58,591 bases of DNA from an uncultured Clostridia bacterium (GTDB lineage: Bacteria > Bacillota > Clostridia > Oscillospirales > CAG-272): the NCBI GenBank assembly GCA_947586625.1, contig CANPXS010000003.1, positions 1 to 58,591 of the forward strand, written 5' to 3'. How positions within the stretch are numbered: position 1 is the stretch's first letter; each line of letters begins with the position of its first letter. Shown in pieces: positions 9,343-19,549 of this stretch. Below the pieces are notes generated by a model, which made no database searches, was not told the DNA's origin, and saw only the letters and a list, made by a program, of their open reading frames with translations. Both the position numbers and the translations under genes were made by a program.

Positions 9343-9358
9343 CGGGCGCGGGTTTTGT

Positions 9359-11041
9359 ATGTTGAAGTCGCTGCACATAGAAAATATAGCCGTCATAAAG
9401 CGTCTCGACCTTGAGTTTTCGCCGGGCTTCACCGTGTTCACGGGCGAGACGGGCGCGGGCAAATCGGTCATAATCGACGCGATATCGCTCGTGTCGGGCG
9501 CGAAGGCGCAGCCGCAGCTGATACGCACGGGCGAGAGCGCGGCGAAGGTGACGGCGCTGTTTACCGATATCGACGAAAGATCCGCCACAGCGATTTCGGC
9601 GGCGGGCATAGACGTCGTCGACGGCGAGCTTGAGATAGAGCGCACGGTGACGTCTGACGGCAAGAGCACGGCGCGCATAAACGGCAGGTCGACCTCGCAA
9701 TCGGCGCTTCGTCGTGCGTCGTCGTATCTGTTGTCGATAAACGGTCAGAGCGAGAGTCTGTCACTTAAAACTCCCGAAGCGCAGCTTGCGCTGATAGACG
9801 AATACGCGTGCGACGCGGACGAGCTGTCCGCGTATGCGTCGTCGTATGAGCGGTATGCGGCGGCAAGGTCGTCGCTCGACGAGCTCGAACGTCTGTCGCG
9901 CGAGGGCGCGCTCGCTGCCGATCTTTTGTCGTATCAGGTGAAGGAGATAGACGCGGCGAAGCTGAGCGCGGGCGAGGAAGAAGAGCTGACGATGGAGCGT
10001 GCGCGCATACGCTCGGGCGAGAAGATAACGAAGCTGGCGAATTTCGTATACCGCGCCGCGTACCAGAACGAAAAGGGCGCGTCGGCGTCGTATCTTGCGG
10101 AGCGTGCGGCGTCCGCGATGGAGCAGCTCCGCGAGTATTCACAGAGCGCTGCCGAGGACGCGGAAAAGCTGCGCTCCATATCGTATGAGCTTGAGGACAT
10201 AGCGCGCAGGACGTATCAGACGTTCGATCTCGGCGGCGCCTCCGACGACGACAGGGAGAGCAGGCTCGAGGAGATCGAGGACCGTCTCGACGCGATAAAA
10301 AGACTCGAACGCAAGTACGGGCGCGACATCGAATCAGTGCTTGCCCACCGGGACGAGGCAAAGCGCAAGCTCGACTCGATAGAGAATAACGAGGAGAGGG
10401 GTGCGGAGGCGCGCGAGGCGCTCGCCAAAGCCGAGGCGGAGGCGAACGTGTGCGCGGACGCGTTGTCAAATGTGCGCAGGGAAGCGTCCGCGCGCATGAC
10501 GGAAGAGATATGCGGCGTGCTCGCGGAGCTCGATATGCCGAAGGTCAAAATAGAGGTGCGGTTCACGGATTGTCCGCTTTCGCCGTGCGGACGCGAGACG
10601 GCGGAGATATACATCTCCGCGAACGCGGGCGAGGACGTGAAACCGCTCGCGCTTACGGCGAGCGGAGGCGAGCTGTCGCGCGTTATGCTGGCGATAAAGA
10701 GCGTGCAGAATGACAGCTCGGGCGAGGGCGCCATCATCTACGACGAGATCGACACGGGCGTGTCGGGGTCGACGTCGGGCAAGATAGGGCGCAAGCTGCG
10801 CGACGCGTCGTCGAGGACGCAGATATTATGCGTCACGCATTCGGCGCAGATCGCGGCGCTCGCGGACACGCACCTGTTTGTGCGCAAATCGGAGCGCGAC
10901 GGCAGGACGGAGACGTCGGTGCGCGAGCTCACGGGTGAGGACAAGATTGACGAGATCGCGCGCATAATAGGCGGCATCAATGTAACGGAGACACAGAAAA
11001 AAGCTGCCCGCGAGCTAATCGCCGAGGGCGAATCAAAGTAA
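9359..11041 (+). CDS. recN: DNA repair protein RecN
   Basis: MLKSLHIENIAVIKRLDLEFSPGFTVFTGETGAGKSVIIDAISLV; IIYDEIDTGVSGSTSGKIG. Confidence 0.95.
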   Translation: MLKSLHIENIAVIKRLDLEFSPGFTVFTGETGAGKSVIIDAISLVSGAKAQPQLIRTGESAAKVTALFTDIDERSATAISAAGIDVVDGELEIERTVTSDGKSTARINGRSTSQSALRRASSYLLSINGQSESLSLKTPEAQLALIDEYACDADELSAYASSYERYAAARSSLDELERLSREGALAADLLSYQVKEIDAAKLSAGEEEELTMERARIRSGEKITKLANFVYRAAYQNEKGASASYLAERAASAMEQLREYSQSAAEDAEKLRSISYELEDIARRTYQTFDLGGASDDDRESRLEEIEDRLDAIKRLERKYGRDIESVLAHRDEAKRKLDSIENNEERGAEAREALAKAEAEANVCADALSNVRREASARMTEEICGVLAELDMPKVKIEVRFTDCPLSPCGRETAEIYISANAGEDVKPLALTASGGELSRVMLAIKSVQNDSSGEGAIIYDEIDTGVSGSTSGKIGRKLRDASSRTQILCVTHSAQIAALADTHLFVRKSERDGRTETSVRELTGEDKIDEIARIIGGINVTETQKKAARELIAEGESK

Positions 11042-11073
11042 AAAAGTAAAGACTGATCGAAAGGAAAACTGTT

Positions 11074-12297
11074 ATGGGAATTTATGAAGAGCTGCGCGCG
11101 AGGGGACTTATCGCGCAGGTTACGAACGAGGACGAGATACGCGAGATGTTGAACGCGGGCAAGGCGACGTTCTACATCGGTTTCGACTGCACGGCGGACA
11201 GTCTGACCGCGGGTCATTTTATGGCGCTGACGCTGATGAAGCGGCTGCAGCAGGCGGGCAACCGTCCTATCGCGCTTATAGGCGGCGGCACGACGATGAT
11301 AGGCGACCCGTCGGGACGCTCCGATATGCGGCGTATGCTGACGAAGGAGAACATCGACCACAACGCCGAGTGCTTCCGCCGTCAGATGGAGAAGTTCATC
11401 GAGTTCGGACCCGGCAAGGCGATGATGCTCAACAACGCCGACTGGCTAATGGATCTCAACTATATCGAGCTTTTGCGCGAGGTCGGCGCGTGCTTCTCGG
11501 TCAACAACATGCTGCGCGCCGAATGCTACAAGCAGCGCATGGAGAAGGGGCTGTCGTTCCTCGAATTCAACTACATGATAATGCAGTCCTACGACTTCTA
11601 TCATCTCTACAAGACGTACGGCTGCAACATGCAGTTCGGCGGCGACGATCAGTGGTCGAATATGCTCGGCGGTACCGAGCTTATACGCCGCAAGCTCGGC
11701 GCGGACGCGCACGCCATGACGATAACGCTGCTGACTGATTCGCAGGGGCACAAGATGGGTAAGACTGCGGGCAACGCCGTATGGCTCGATCCGAACAAGA
11801 CGAGCCCGTTCGATTTCTACCAATACTGGCGCAACGTGGGCGATGCCGACGTGCTCAAATGCATACGCATGCTGACGTTCCTGCCGCTCGAACAGATAGA
11901 CGAGATGGACAAGTGGGAAGGCTCAGAACTCAACCGCGCGAAGGAGATACTCGCGTATGAGCTGACAAAGCTCGTACACGGCGTGGACGAGGCCGACAAG
12001 GCGCAGGCGGCGGCGAAGTCGGTGTTCGGCGGCGCGGGAACTTCTGAGGACATGCCTACGACGGAGCTGTCGAATGAAGATTTCACCGACGGAAAGATCG
12101 GCGTGCTCGACATGATGATAAAGGGCGGGCTTGCGCCGTCGCGCAGAGAGGCGCGGACGCTTGTCGTTCAGGGCGGCGTGCTCCTTGACGGCGAAAAGGT
12201 CGCGGACGCGAATATGCAGGTGGAAATTGAGCGTTTCGCGGACGGAGTCGTTATCAAAAAGGGAAAGAAAACATATCATAAATATACGGTAAAATGA
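11074..12297 (+). CDS. tyrS: Tyrosyl-tRNA synthetase
   Basis: FYIGFDCTADSLTAGHFMAL; GGDDQWSNMLGGTELIRR; KMGKTAGNAVWLDPNKTSPFDFYQYWRN; C-terminal S4. Confidence 0.95.
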   Translation: MGIYEELRARGLIAQVTNEDEIREMLNAGKATFYIGFDCTADSLTAGHFMALTLMKRLQQAGNRPIALIGGGTTMIGDPSGRSDMRRMLTKENIDHNAECFRRQMEKFIEFGPGKAMMLNNADWLMDLNYIELLREVGACFSVNNMLRAECYKQRMEKGLSFLEFNYMIMQSYDFYHLYKTYGCNMQFGGDDQWSNMLGGTELIRRKLGADAHAMTITLLTDSQGHKMGKTAGNAVWLDPNKTSPFDFYQYWRNVGDADVLKCIRMLTFLPLEQIDEMDKWEGSELNRAKEILAYELTKLVHGVDEADKAQAAAKSVFGGAGTSEDMPTTELSNEDFTDGKIGVLDMMIKGGLAPSRREARTLVVQGGVLLDGEKVADANMQVEIERFADGVVIKKGKKTYHKYTVK

Positions 12298-13004
12298 AAA
12301 AGTACGACACGATACTGTTCGACGCCGACGGGACGCTGTTTGACTTTGACAGTTCCGAGGCGAACGCGGTCGGCGAAGTCCTGACGATATGCGGACTGCC
12401 GTCGGACAAAGCGACGGTGGAGCTCTATCACCGCATAAACGATGCGGAATGGAAGGCGCTCGAACGCGGCGAGACGACGCGCGACAGGCTCAAGGTCGAC
12501 AGATTCGCAAAGCTTAAATCGGCGCTCGCCGAACGCGGCGTTTTGACACCGTCGACGGAGAGGGAGATGTGCGATTTATACGCGGAGCGTCTGTCGCAGC
12601 AGTGCATAATGGTAGACGGTGCGGTCGAAGTCTGCGAGAGGCTGTCGCGCACACATTCGCTCTACATCATAACGAACGGCATAACGCACGTTCAGAAAAG
12701 CCGCTTTTCGCGCTCGCCGATAACGAAGTATTTCGGAAGAATGTTCATTTCCGATGAGATGGGGTCAGTCAAGCCGGAGCGCAGATTTTTTGAGCTCGTG
12801 TTCGATGCGCTCGGCATGACGCCGGACGAAGCGGCGGCGCGCTGTCTCGTCGTCGGCGACTCGCTGACGAGCGACATCAAGGGCGCGGAGGCGGCGGGGC
12901 TCGATTCGTGCCTTTACGCTCCGTGCGGAGCTGCTGCGGGCGACGTCACGCCGACATACACGATATCGTCGCTCTACGAACTGTACGGTATACTCGGAGG
13001 CTGA
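12294..13004 (+). CDS. HAD-superfamily hydrolase, YjjG-like pyrimidine nucleotidase
   Basis: ILFDADGTLFDFD; LYIITNGITHVQKSRFSRSPI; LVVGDSLTSDIKGAEAAGLDSC. Confidence 0.85.
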   Translation: MKKYDTILFDADGTLFDFDSSEANAVGEVLTICGLPSDKATVELYHRINDAEWKALERGETTRDRLKVDRFAKLKSALAERGVLTPSTEREMCDLYAERLSQQCIMVDGAVEVCERLSRTHSLYIITNGITHVQKSRFSRSPITKYFGRMFISDEMGSVKPERRFFELVFDALGMTPDEAAARCLVVGDSLTSDIKGAEAAGLDSCLYAPCGAAAGDVTPTYTISSLYELYGILGG

Positions 13005-13005
13005 T

Positions 13006-13911
13006 TTGGATATAGGATCACTGAAATCGTTTCTCGACGAACGCGCCGATGAATACGAATACACCGCCGATGCGGACGCGTCGGAGCTCACGAGCTTCAG
13101 ATGCGGCGGCAAGGTCAGACTTGCGGTAAGTCCGAAAAGCATGTGGTCGCTGTGCGCGCTTTTGCGGGCTTTGACGGAGGCATGCATCCGCCACGACGTT
13201 ATAGGTCTCGGCACGAATGTGCTCGTCGACGATGACGGTTATGACGGCGTGCTTGTGATAACGTCGCTCATGACGGAGCTGACGATCGACGGCGAGATGC
13301 TTACAGCCGAGTGCGGGCGCGGCATAACGTCGTGCGCGTCGGCGGCGCAGAAGGCGGGGCTGTCGGGATTTTCGTTCGCGTACGGCATACCGGGCAGCGT
13401 AGGCGGCGCGGTCGCGATGAACGCGGGCGCGTACGGCGGCGAGATATCGGATATAATATTGTCGGCAGACTGCTGGGACGTCGGAGAACGGCGAATAGTC
13501 ACGCTTGACCGCGGCGCACTGTCGCTCGGCTACCGCGACAGCGTTATAAGGCGCGGCGGGCTCGTCGTTTTGTCGGCGAAGTTCGGACTGCAAAAAGGCG
13601 ATCCCGACGCGATATTTGCCGAGATGACGGACTTTATGAACCGCCGCCGCGAGAAGCAGCCGCTTTTGTATCCGAGCGCGGGCAGCGTGTTCAAGCGCGC
13701 GCCCGGTCACTTCACAGGCAAGCTGATAGAGGACGCGGGTCTTAAAGGCGTGCGCATCGGCGGCGCAGAGGTATCGGAAAAGCACGCGGGATTCATAATC
13801 AACAAAGGCGGCGCGACGGCGGGCGACGTGAAAGCACTCGTCGAGCTCGTGACGTCGCGCGTATATGAAAAGTTCGGCGTTATGCTCGAACGGGAGATAA
13901 TATATCTATGA
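13006..13911 (+). CDS. murB: UDP-N-acetylmuramate dehydrogenase MurB (TTG start)
   Basis: FRCGGKVRLAV; GFSFAYGIPGSVGGAVAMNAGAYGGEI; YPSAGSVFKRAPGHFTGKLIEDAGLKG. Confidence 0.94.
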   Translation: MDIGSLKSFLDERADEYEYTADADASELTSFRCGGKVRLAVSPKSMWSLCALLRALTEACIRHDVIGLGTNVLVDDDGYDGVLVITSLMTELTIDGEMLTAECGRGITSCASAAQKAGLSGFSFAYGIPGSVGGAVAMNAGAYGGEISDIILSADCWDVGERRIVTLDRGALSLGYRDSVIRRGGLVVLSAKFGLQKGDPDAIFAEMTDFMNRRREKQPLLYPSAGSVFKRAPGHFTGKLIEDAGLKGVRIGGAEVSEKHAGFIINKGGATAGDVKALVELVTSRVYEKFGVMLEREIIYL

Positions 13912-14687
13912 GTTCGTATTCGCGTTCGGTCAAATCGGACATGATGGCGGTGAGGCTGAAAAACGACTGCTGCCGCGTTAACACGGCGCGGACGATTTTG
14001 ACGTGCGCGCCGGAGCTGCGTTTCCGCGACGCGGAGATCGCATCGTATGCGGCGGCGGTATCGGACGGCGTAGATGACTCTGACGTGGGCGAGCTGTGCG
14101 ACATGTCGCGGCTACGGTGCGCGGGCTGCCGCGCGTCGATACTGCGCGGCATATTCATCGCGTCGGGTTCGGTGTCTGACCCTGCGTCGAAGGAGCTGAA
14201 TCTCGATTTGTCGTTGCACGGAGAGGCAGCGGACAAGGTAGAGGCTGTCGTGCGCGCGTTCGGATTTGATTTCAGACGGCGCATGAGGCGCGGAAGTGTG
14301 GTGCTTTACCTTAAATCCGCGGACGCGATAGGCGGATTTTTCGCCGCCGCGGGAGTAAACCGCGTTCTTTTCGACATATCGAACGCGGGGCTCGTATCGG
14401 ATGTGGCGAACTTTGTCAACAGGCGCTCGAACGCGGACATGTTCAATCTTCGCCGCGCGACGGACGCGTCGGAGCGCGTCTGCGACGCGATACGCGCGCT
14501 CGAATGTGCGGGGCGCCTCGATATGCTCGGCGACGAGCTTTATGAAACGGCGATGCTGCGGCTCGAAAATCCCGAGCTGTCGCTGTCGCAGCTGGCGGCG
14601 ATATCGCCGACGCATATATCGAAGCCGGCGCTGTCGTCAAGACTGCGGCGGATAGAGGAGATCGCGGCGGAGGCGATGAAGGAATAA
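13908..14687 (+). CDS. whiA: DNA-binding protein WhiA
   Basis: CCRVNTARTILTCAPELRFRD; C-terminal ENPELSLSQLAAISPTHISKPALSSRLRRIEEIA. Confidence 0.9.
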   Translation: MSSYSRSVKSDMMAVRLKNDCCRVNTARTILTCAPELRFRDAEIASYAAAVSDGVDDSDVGELCDMSRLRCAGCRASILRGIFIASGSVSDPASKELNLDLSLHGEAADKVEAVVRAFGFDFRRRMRRGSVVLYLKSADAIGGFFAAAGVNRVLFDISNAGLVSDVANFVNRRSNADMFNLRRATDASERVCDAIRALECAGRLDMLGDELYETAMLRLENPELSLSQLAAISPTHISKPALSSRLRRIEEIAAEAMKE

Positions 14688-14751
14688 GTGAAAAGAAAAT
14701 GACATCGAATTCGGAGGCGGCTGTGTCATTCGCTTTCGTGAGAAACTTGAA

Positions 14752-15360
14752 ATGGCAAATTTGATCGTTATATGCGGACCGCAGGCTGTCGGCAAAATGA
14801 GTGTCGCGGAATCGTTGCGGGACAAGCTGAAATACAATCTGATGCTGAATCACGACAGCATTGAAATATCCGATAAAATTTTCGGGTTCGCAACGCCGGC
14901 GCAGAAAGAATTTAACGCCGCTTTCCGCAGGACGGCGTTTGAAACTGCCGTAAAGTACGGCGTTGATTTGATTTTTACTTATGTATGCGCGTTTGAATCG
15001 CCTGATGAAAGAAAGTATTTGTCCATATTGGAGCGGCTTTTTACCGAGTCGGGCGGGAATTTTTATTTTGTCGAGTTGAGCGCGGACATAAAAGTACGGC
15101 TTTTGCGCAACGAGACGCCGTACAGACTGGAGCGAAAGCCGTCGAAGCGAAACATCGAGTGGAGCCGGGCAAATCTTCTTCGGGACGCGGAGCGGCACAA
15201 GCTGAATTCGGACGAGGGAGAGATGTGGTTTGAGAATCATATCAAGATCGACAACACAGATCTTTCGCCGGGCGAGGTCGCAGATATCATAATAGACAAG
15301 TACGGTCTTGCCGCAAACGAAAGGGAAGACAGGGAATACCGCTTCGGAGCGGATATATAA
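14752..15360 (+). CDS. P-loop (AAA/kinase-like) protein
   Basis: LIVICGPQAVGKMSVAESL at N-terminus; composition differs from neighbours. Confidence 0.7.
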   Translation: MANLIVICGPQAVGKMSVAESLRDKLKYNLMLNHDSIEISDKIFGFATPAQKEFNAAFRRTAFETAVKYGVDLIFTYVCAFESPDERKYLSILERLFTESGGNFYFVELSADIKVRLLRNETPYRLERKPSKRNIEWSRANLLRDAERHKLNSDEGEMWFENHIKIDNTDLSPGEVADIIIDKYGLAANEREDREYRFGADI

Positions 15361-15456
15361 GCATGCGCGTACTATACGGCGGCGAAATTTCCGGGGAAAT
15401 AATATCCGACGTTGAAAAATATATAGTTCACTGAAAATACAAGGGAGGGCGCGCGC

Positions 15457-18400
15457 GTGGATTTCGTGCATCTTCATTTACACAGCGAATACAGTCTGCT
15501 CGACGGCGCGTGCCGCGTCGCCTATATACCGAAGCTCGCAAAAGCGGAGGGACACAGCGCCGTTGCGATAACGGACCACGGCGTCATGTACGGCGTCGTT
15601 GAGTTTTACCGCGCGTGCGTCGCGGAAGGGATAAAGCCCATAATCGGATGCGAGGTATACGTCGCGCCGGGGTCGCGGTTCGACAAGGGACCGGGTACGG
15701 CGCCGCCGTCGCATCTCGTGCTTTTGTGCAAGAACGAGACGGGATATAAGAACCTCATGCGCATAGTGTCGCTTTCGTGGACGGAGGGATTTTACTCAAA
15801 GCCGCGCGTCGACACGGAGCTTTTGCGCGAGTATCACGACGGGCTCATCGCGCTTTCGGCGTGTCTGTCGGGCGCGATACCGCGCGCCGTCGTGTCGGGA
15901 GATTACGAATACGCGGAGCGTCTCGCAGTCGAGTATGATGCTATGTTCGGTAGAGGCAGTTTTTATCTTGAACTGCAAAATCACGGCATAGACGAGCAGG
16001 AAACTGTGAATGATGCGCTGTGCGACATCGCGGCGCGGACAGGCATACCGCTCGCCGCGACAAACGACGTTCACTATCCGCGCCGTGCCGACGCCGACAC
16101 GCAGGCGATCCTGACTTGCATCGGCACGAACAGCGTCATAACGGACGGCAGACCGCTCGGGTTTGACACGGACGAGTTTTACTATAAGTCTACGGCGGAG
16201 ATGGAGCGATTGTTCGGCGGCATCGACGGCGGCAGTCCGATATCGAACACGGTGAAGATAGCGGAGATGTGCTCGCTCGAAATGAAATTCGACAAGCTGT
16301 ATATGCCGCGCTTTCCGTTCACGAACGGCGTCGATCCGACAAAGTTCCTCACCGACAAGACGTGGGCGGGCCTGCAAGAGCGGGTCGGGCGCGGTCACAT
16401 CGTATACGACGAAACGTACACGGAGAGCGATTATAGGAGCCGCGTTGAGTACGAGCTGTCGGTCATATCGGGCATGGGATACAGCGAATACTATCTCATC
16501 GTCGCCGATTTTATCGCATTTGCGAAGGGGCGCGATATACCGGTCGGACCGGGGCGCGGCAGCGGCGCGGGCAGTCTTGTCGCGTATCTCATCGGAATAA
16601 CGGACATCGACCCGCTGCGGTTCGGGCTTCTGTTTGAGCGGTTCCTCAATCCGGAGCGCAAGAGCATGCCGGATTTTGACGTCGATTTCTGCTACGACAG
16701 GCGCGACGAGGTGATAGAGTATGTGCGCGAAAAGTACGGGCGCGACCACGTTGCGCAGATAATCACGTTCGGCACGATGGCGGCGCGCGCCGCCGTGCGC
16801 GACGTCGGGCGTGCGCTCGGCATGGCGTACGGCGACGTCGACCGTGTGGCGCGGCTCATTCCGCGCACGCTCGGTGTGACGCTCGCGGACGCTATGAAGG
16901 AGGCGGAGCTGCGCGAGCTATACGACGGCTCGCAGCAGGTGAAAAAGCTCATCGACACGGCGACGGCGATAGAGGGCATGCCGCGCCATGCGTCGACGCA
17001 CGCGGCGGGCGTCGTTATCACGGGCGAGCTGTTATACGACATCGTTCCGCTGTCGGTCAACGGCGGCATCGTCGTCACTCAGTTCGACATGGACACGGCG
17101 GCGCTCGTGGGTCTTGTCAAATTCGATTTTCTCGCACTGCGATATATCACGGTCGTGTATAACGCCGTGCGGAGGATAAAGGAACGCGAACCCGATTTTG
17201 ATATCGCGCTCATACCGAAGGACGACGCCGACACTATGAAGATGATAGCGTCCGGCGACACGAACGGAGTCTTCCAGCTCGAAAGCCCCGGAATGAAGCG
17301 CACGCTGACGGAGCTGTCGCCGGAGTATCTTTCCGATATAATCGCCGCGATAGCGCTGTTCCGACCGGGACCGATGGACAGCATACCGCAGTATGTACAG
17401 CGCCGTCACGGCGAGGGAACGCTAAAATACACGCATCCGGCGCTCGTCGAGATATTGCGCGAGACGTACGGCTGCATCGTGTATCAGGAGCAGGTCATGC
17501 AGATATTCCGCGACGTCGCGGGATATTCGCTCGCCCGCGCGGACACGGTGCTTCATGCGATGAAAAAGAAAAAGGCCGCCGAGCTCGAAGCGGAGCGCGG
17601 CAGCTTCATAGACGGCGCCGTCGAGCGCGGCATGACGCGTGAGGAGGCAAACGGGCTTTTCGACGATATGGCGTCGTTTTCGAGTTACGCGTTCAACAAG
17701 AGCCATGCGGCAGCGTATGCGGTCGTCGCGTACGAGACGGCGTATCTGAAGCGCCATTACAAAAAGGAGTATTTCGCGTCGCTGCTCGACTCGGTGCTCG
17801 GCTGGGAGTCGTCGACGGCGGAATATATCGCCGAATGTGAAAGAAGCGGCATCGCGGTCGTGCCGCCGAATATAAACGAGAGCCGCGCCGATTACACTGT
17901 CGGCGATTACGGCATAAGGTACGGCCTTGCCGCGCTCAAGGGGCTCGGCAGGCAGTTCATAGACGAGATAGTGCGCGAGCGCACAGAAAACGGACCGTTC
18001 AAGTCGTTCTCGGATTTTGCTGAGCGCATGGCGGAGCACGACATGAACAAGCGTCAGGTAGAGGCGCTCATCAAGAGCGGCGCGTTCGACATGCTCGGTC
18101 AGAGGCGGTCGCAGCTTCTTATGTCATATGAGGAGATAATCGACGGCGTACACGACAAACAGCGCAGAGGCGTGTCGGGTCAGCTCGATATGTTTGCTGC
18201 GGCGAGGTCGGAGGGGACGGCGGCTCCCGAATTCGTTTACCCCGATGTGCCGGAGCTGCCGCGCGCGAAGCTGCTCGAACTCGAAAAGGAAGTGTCGGGC
18301 ATGTACTTTTCGGGCCACATACTCGACGACTATGAAAAGGAATGTGAAGATGTCGAGCATGAGCCGATAGCGGCGATATCGGGCGGCGGAAACGGCGGCA

Positions 18401-19050
18401 TTGACGAAAACGACGACGGCGGGGAAGAAAGCGATGATGCCGGTGACGGTGCGCGCAGCCGCGACGGCGAAAAGGTCACGCTGATAGGGATAATAACGAA
18501 GCGAACGCCGAAGCAGACGCGGCGCGGCGAGCAGATGATGTTCCTCGTGCTCCAGGATAAAACGGGCGAGATAGAGGTCGTCGTGTTCCCACGTATGCTG
18601 CACGAATACATGGATGTGATAATGTCGGACGCGCCGATCACGGTGTCGGGCGAAGTCTCGGTCGAGGACGACAAAGCGCCGAAGATACTTCTGAATCACG
18701 CGGCGACGCTCGTCTCCGCGTCGACAGATAAAGTGAAAGCAAATCCGCAGACGATACCGCAGGCGGCGCAGCGTCCTATACATCCGCAGGCGGCGAACGC
18801 ATTTGTGTCAAAGCTTTATCTGCGCGTTCCAAGCACGTCGAGCGTCGAATATAAGCGCGCGTGCGCGCTCGTAGAGATATTCTGCGGCTATGTGCCCGTG
18901 TTCATTTTCGATTCGTCTGTGGGCAAATATACGCGTTTTCACGCGGGTGCGGACATGACGGAGCCGCGGCTTTTATCGGAGCTGTGTCACGTTCTCGGCG
19001 AAGAAAACGTCGTTGCGAAACAGTCACGACGTGACGGCGTCGCAGAGTAG
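15457..19050 (+). CDS. dnaE: DNA polymerase III alpha subunit
   Basis: PHP start FVHLHLHSEYSLLDGACR; GPGRGSGAGSLVAYLIGITDIDPL; PDFDVDFCYDRRDEVIEYV; OB-fold near C-terminus. Confidence 0.96.
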   Translation: MDFVHLHLHSEYSLLDGACRVAYIPKLAKAEGHSAVAITDHGVMYGVVEFYRACVAEGIKPIIGCEVYVAPGSRFDKGPGTAPPSHLVLLCKNETGYKNLMRIVSLSWTEGFYSKPRVDTELLREYHDGLIALSACLSGAIPRAVVSGDYEYAERLAVEYDAMFGRGSFYLELQNHGIDEQETVNDALCDIAARTGIPLAATNDVHYPRRADADTQAILTCIGTNSVITDGRPLGFDTDEFYYKSTAEMERLFGGIDGGSPISNTVKIAEMCSLEMKFDKLYMPRFPFTNGVDPTKFLTDKTWAGLQERVGRGHIVYDETYTESDYRSRVEYELSVISGMGYSEYYLIVADFIAFAKGRDIPVGPGRGSGAGSLVAYLIGITDIDPLRFGLLFERFLNPERKSMPDFDVDFCYDRRDEVIEYVREKYGRDHVAQIITFGTMAARAAVRDVGRALGMAYGDVDRVARLIPRTLGVTLADAMKEAELRELYDGSQQVKKLIDTATAIEGMPRHASTHAAGVVITGELLYDIVPLSVNGGIVVTQFDMDTAALVGLVKFDFLALRYITVVYNAVRRIKEREPDFDIALIPKDDADTMKMIASGDTNGVFQLESPGMKRTLTELSPEYLSDIIAAIALFRPGPMDSIPQYVQRRHGEGTLKYTHPALVEILRETYGCIVYQEQVMQIFRDVAGYSLARADTVLHAMKKKKAAELEAERGSFIDGAVERGMTREEANGLFDDMASFSSYAFNKSHAAAYAVVAYETAYLKRHYKKEYFASLLDSVLGWESSTAEYIAECERSGIAVVPPNINESRADYTVGDYGIRYGLAALKGLGRQFIDEIVRERTENGPFKSFSDFAERMAEHDMNKRQVEALIKSGAFDMLGQRRSQLLMSYEEIIDGVHDKQRRGVSGQLDMFAAARSEGTAAPEFVYPDVPELPRAKLLELEKEVSGMYFSGHILDDYEKECEDVEHEPIAAISGGGNGGIDENDDGGEESDDAGDGARSRDGEKVTLIGIITKRTPKQTRRGEQMMFLVLQDKTGEIEVVVFPRMLHEYMDVIMSDAPITVSGEVSVEDDKAPKILLNHAATLVSASTDKVKANPQTIPQAAQRPIHPQAANAFVSKLYLRVPSTSSVEYKRACALVEIFCGYVPVFIFDSSVGKYTRFHAGADMTEPRLLSELCHVLGEENVVAKQSRRDGVAE

Positions 19051-19410
19051 CTCGAGCGTCTCAAGATCGCACTCGATTCCGGCAAAAAGCAGCTTCTGAA
19101 TATCCTCGGGAAGCGTGAAAACGAACACGTCGACGGTGTAGACGGGAGTTTCATTGCCGTCGGCAAAGACGCCTATCTTACCGTCGTGCTCGCGCACGAG
19201 AAATGTGTCGGCGTCGACGGTGGCGATCACTTCGAGCGCGTCGCGGTATATGTCGGCGTCGTCGGACGGCACAGACGGCACGACAGTTTCGGTCGCGGAG
19301 GCGGGTGTTGTGTCCGGCGCGTTGGCGGCGGCGGTGATCTTCTCGGTTCGCGGCGGGGCGAAGGACGCGGCCAGTATTATAAGGACGGTCAGCAGCAAAA
19401 GTTTTTTCAT
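19024..19410 (-). CDS. Small exported protein of unknown function (BofC C-terminal-like?)
   Basis: Signal-like MKKLLLLTVLIILAASFA; LVREHDGKIGVFADGNETPVYTVDVFVFTLPEDIQKLL. Confidence 0.6.
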   Translation of the reverse strand: MKKLLLLTVLIILAASFAPPRTEKITAAANAPDTTPASATETVVPSVPSDDADIYRDALEVIATVDADTFLVREHDGKIGVFADGNETPVYTVDVFVFTLPEDIQKLLFAGIECDLETLELLCDAVTS

Positions 19411-19549
19411 ATGCACCTCGGAAAAAAGTATTCGAAAATATTTTTGCCCGATTTTTGAAAATAATCCCGTTCTGTCACAAATTGTTCATAAATTCGGTGT
19501 ATAATATGCATATACACACATTTGACCTGAAAGGAGGAGTGAACGGCGC

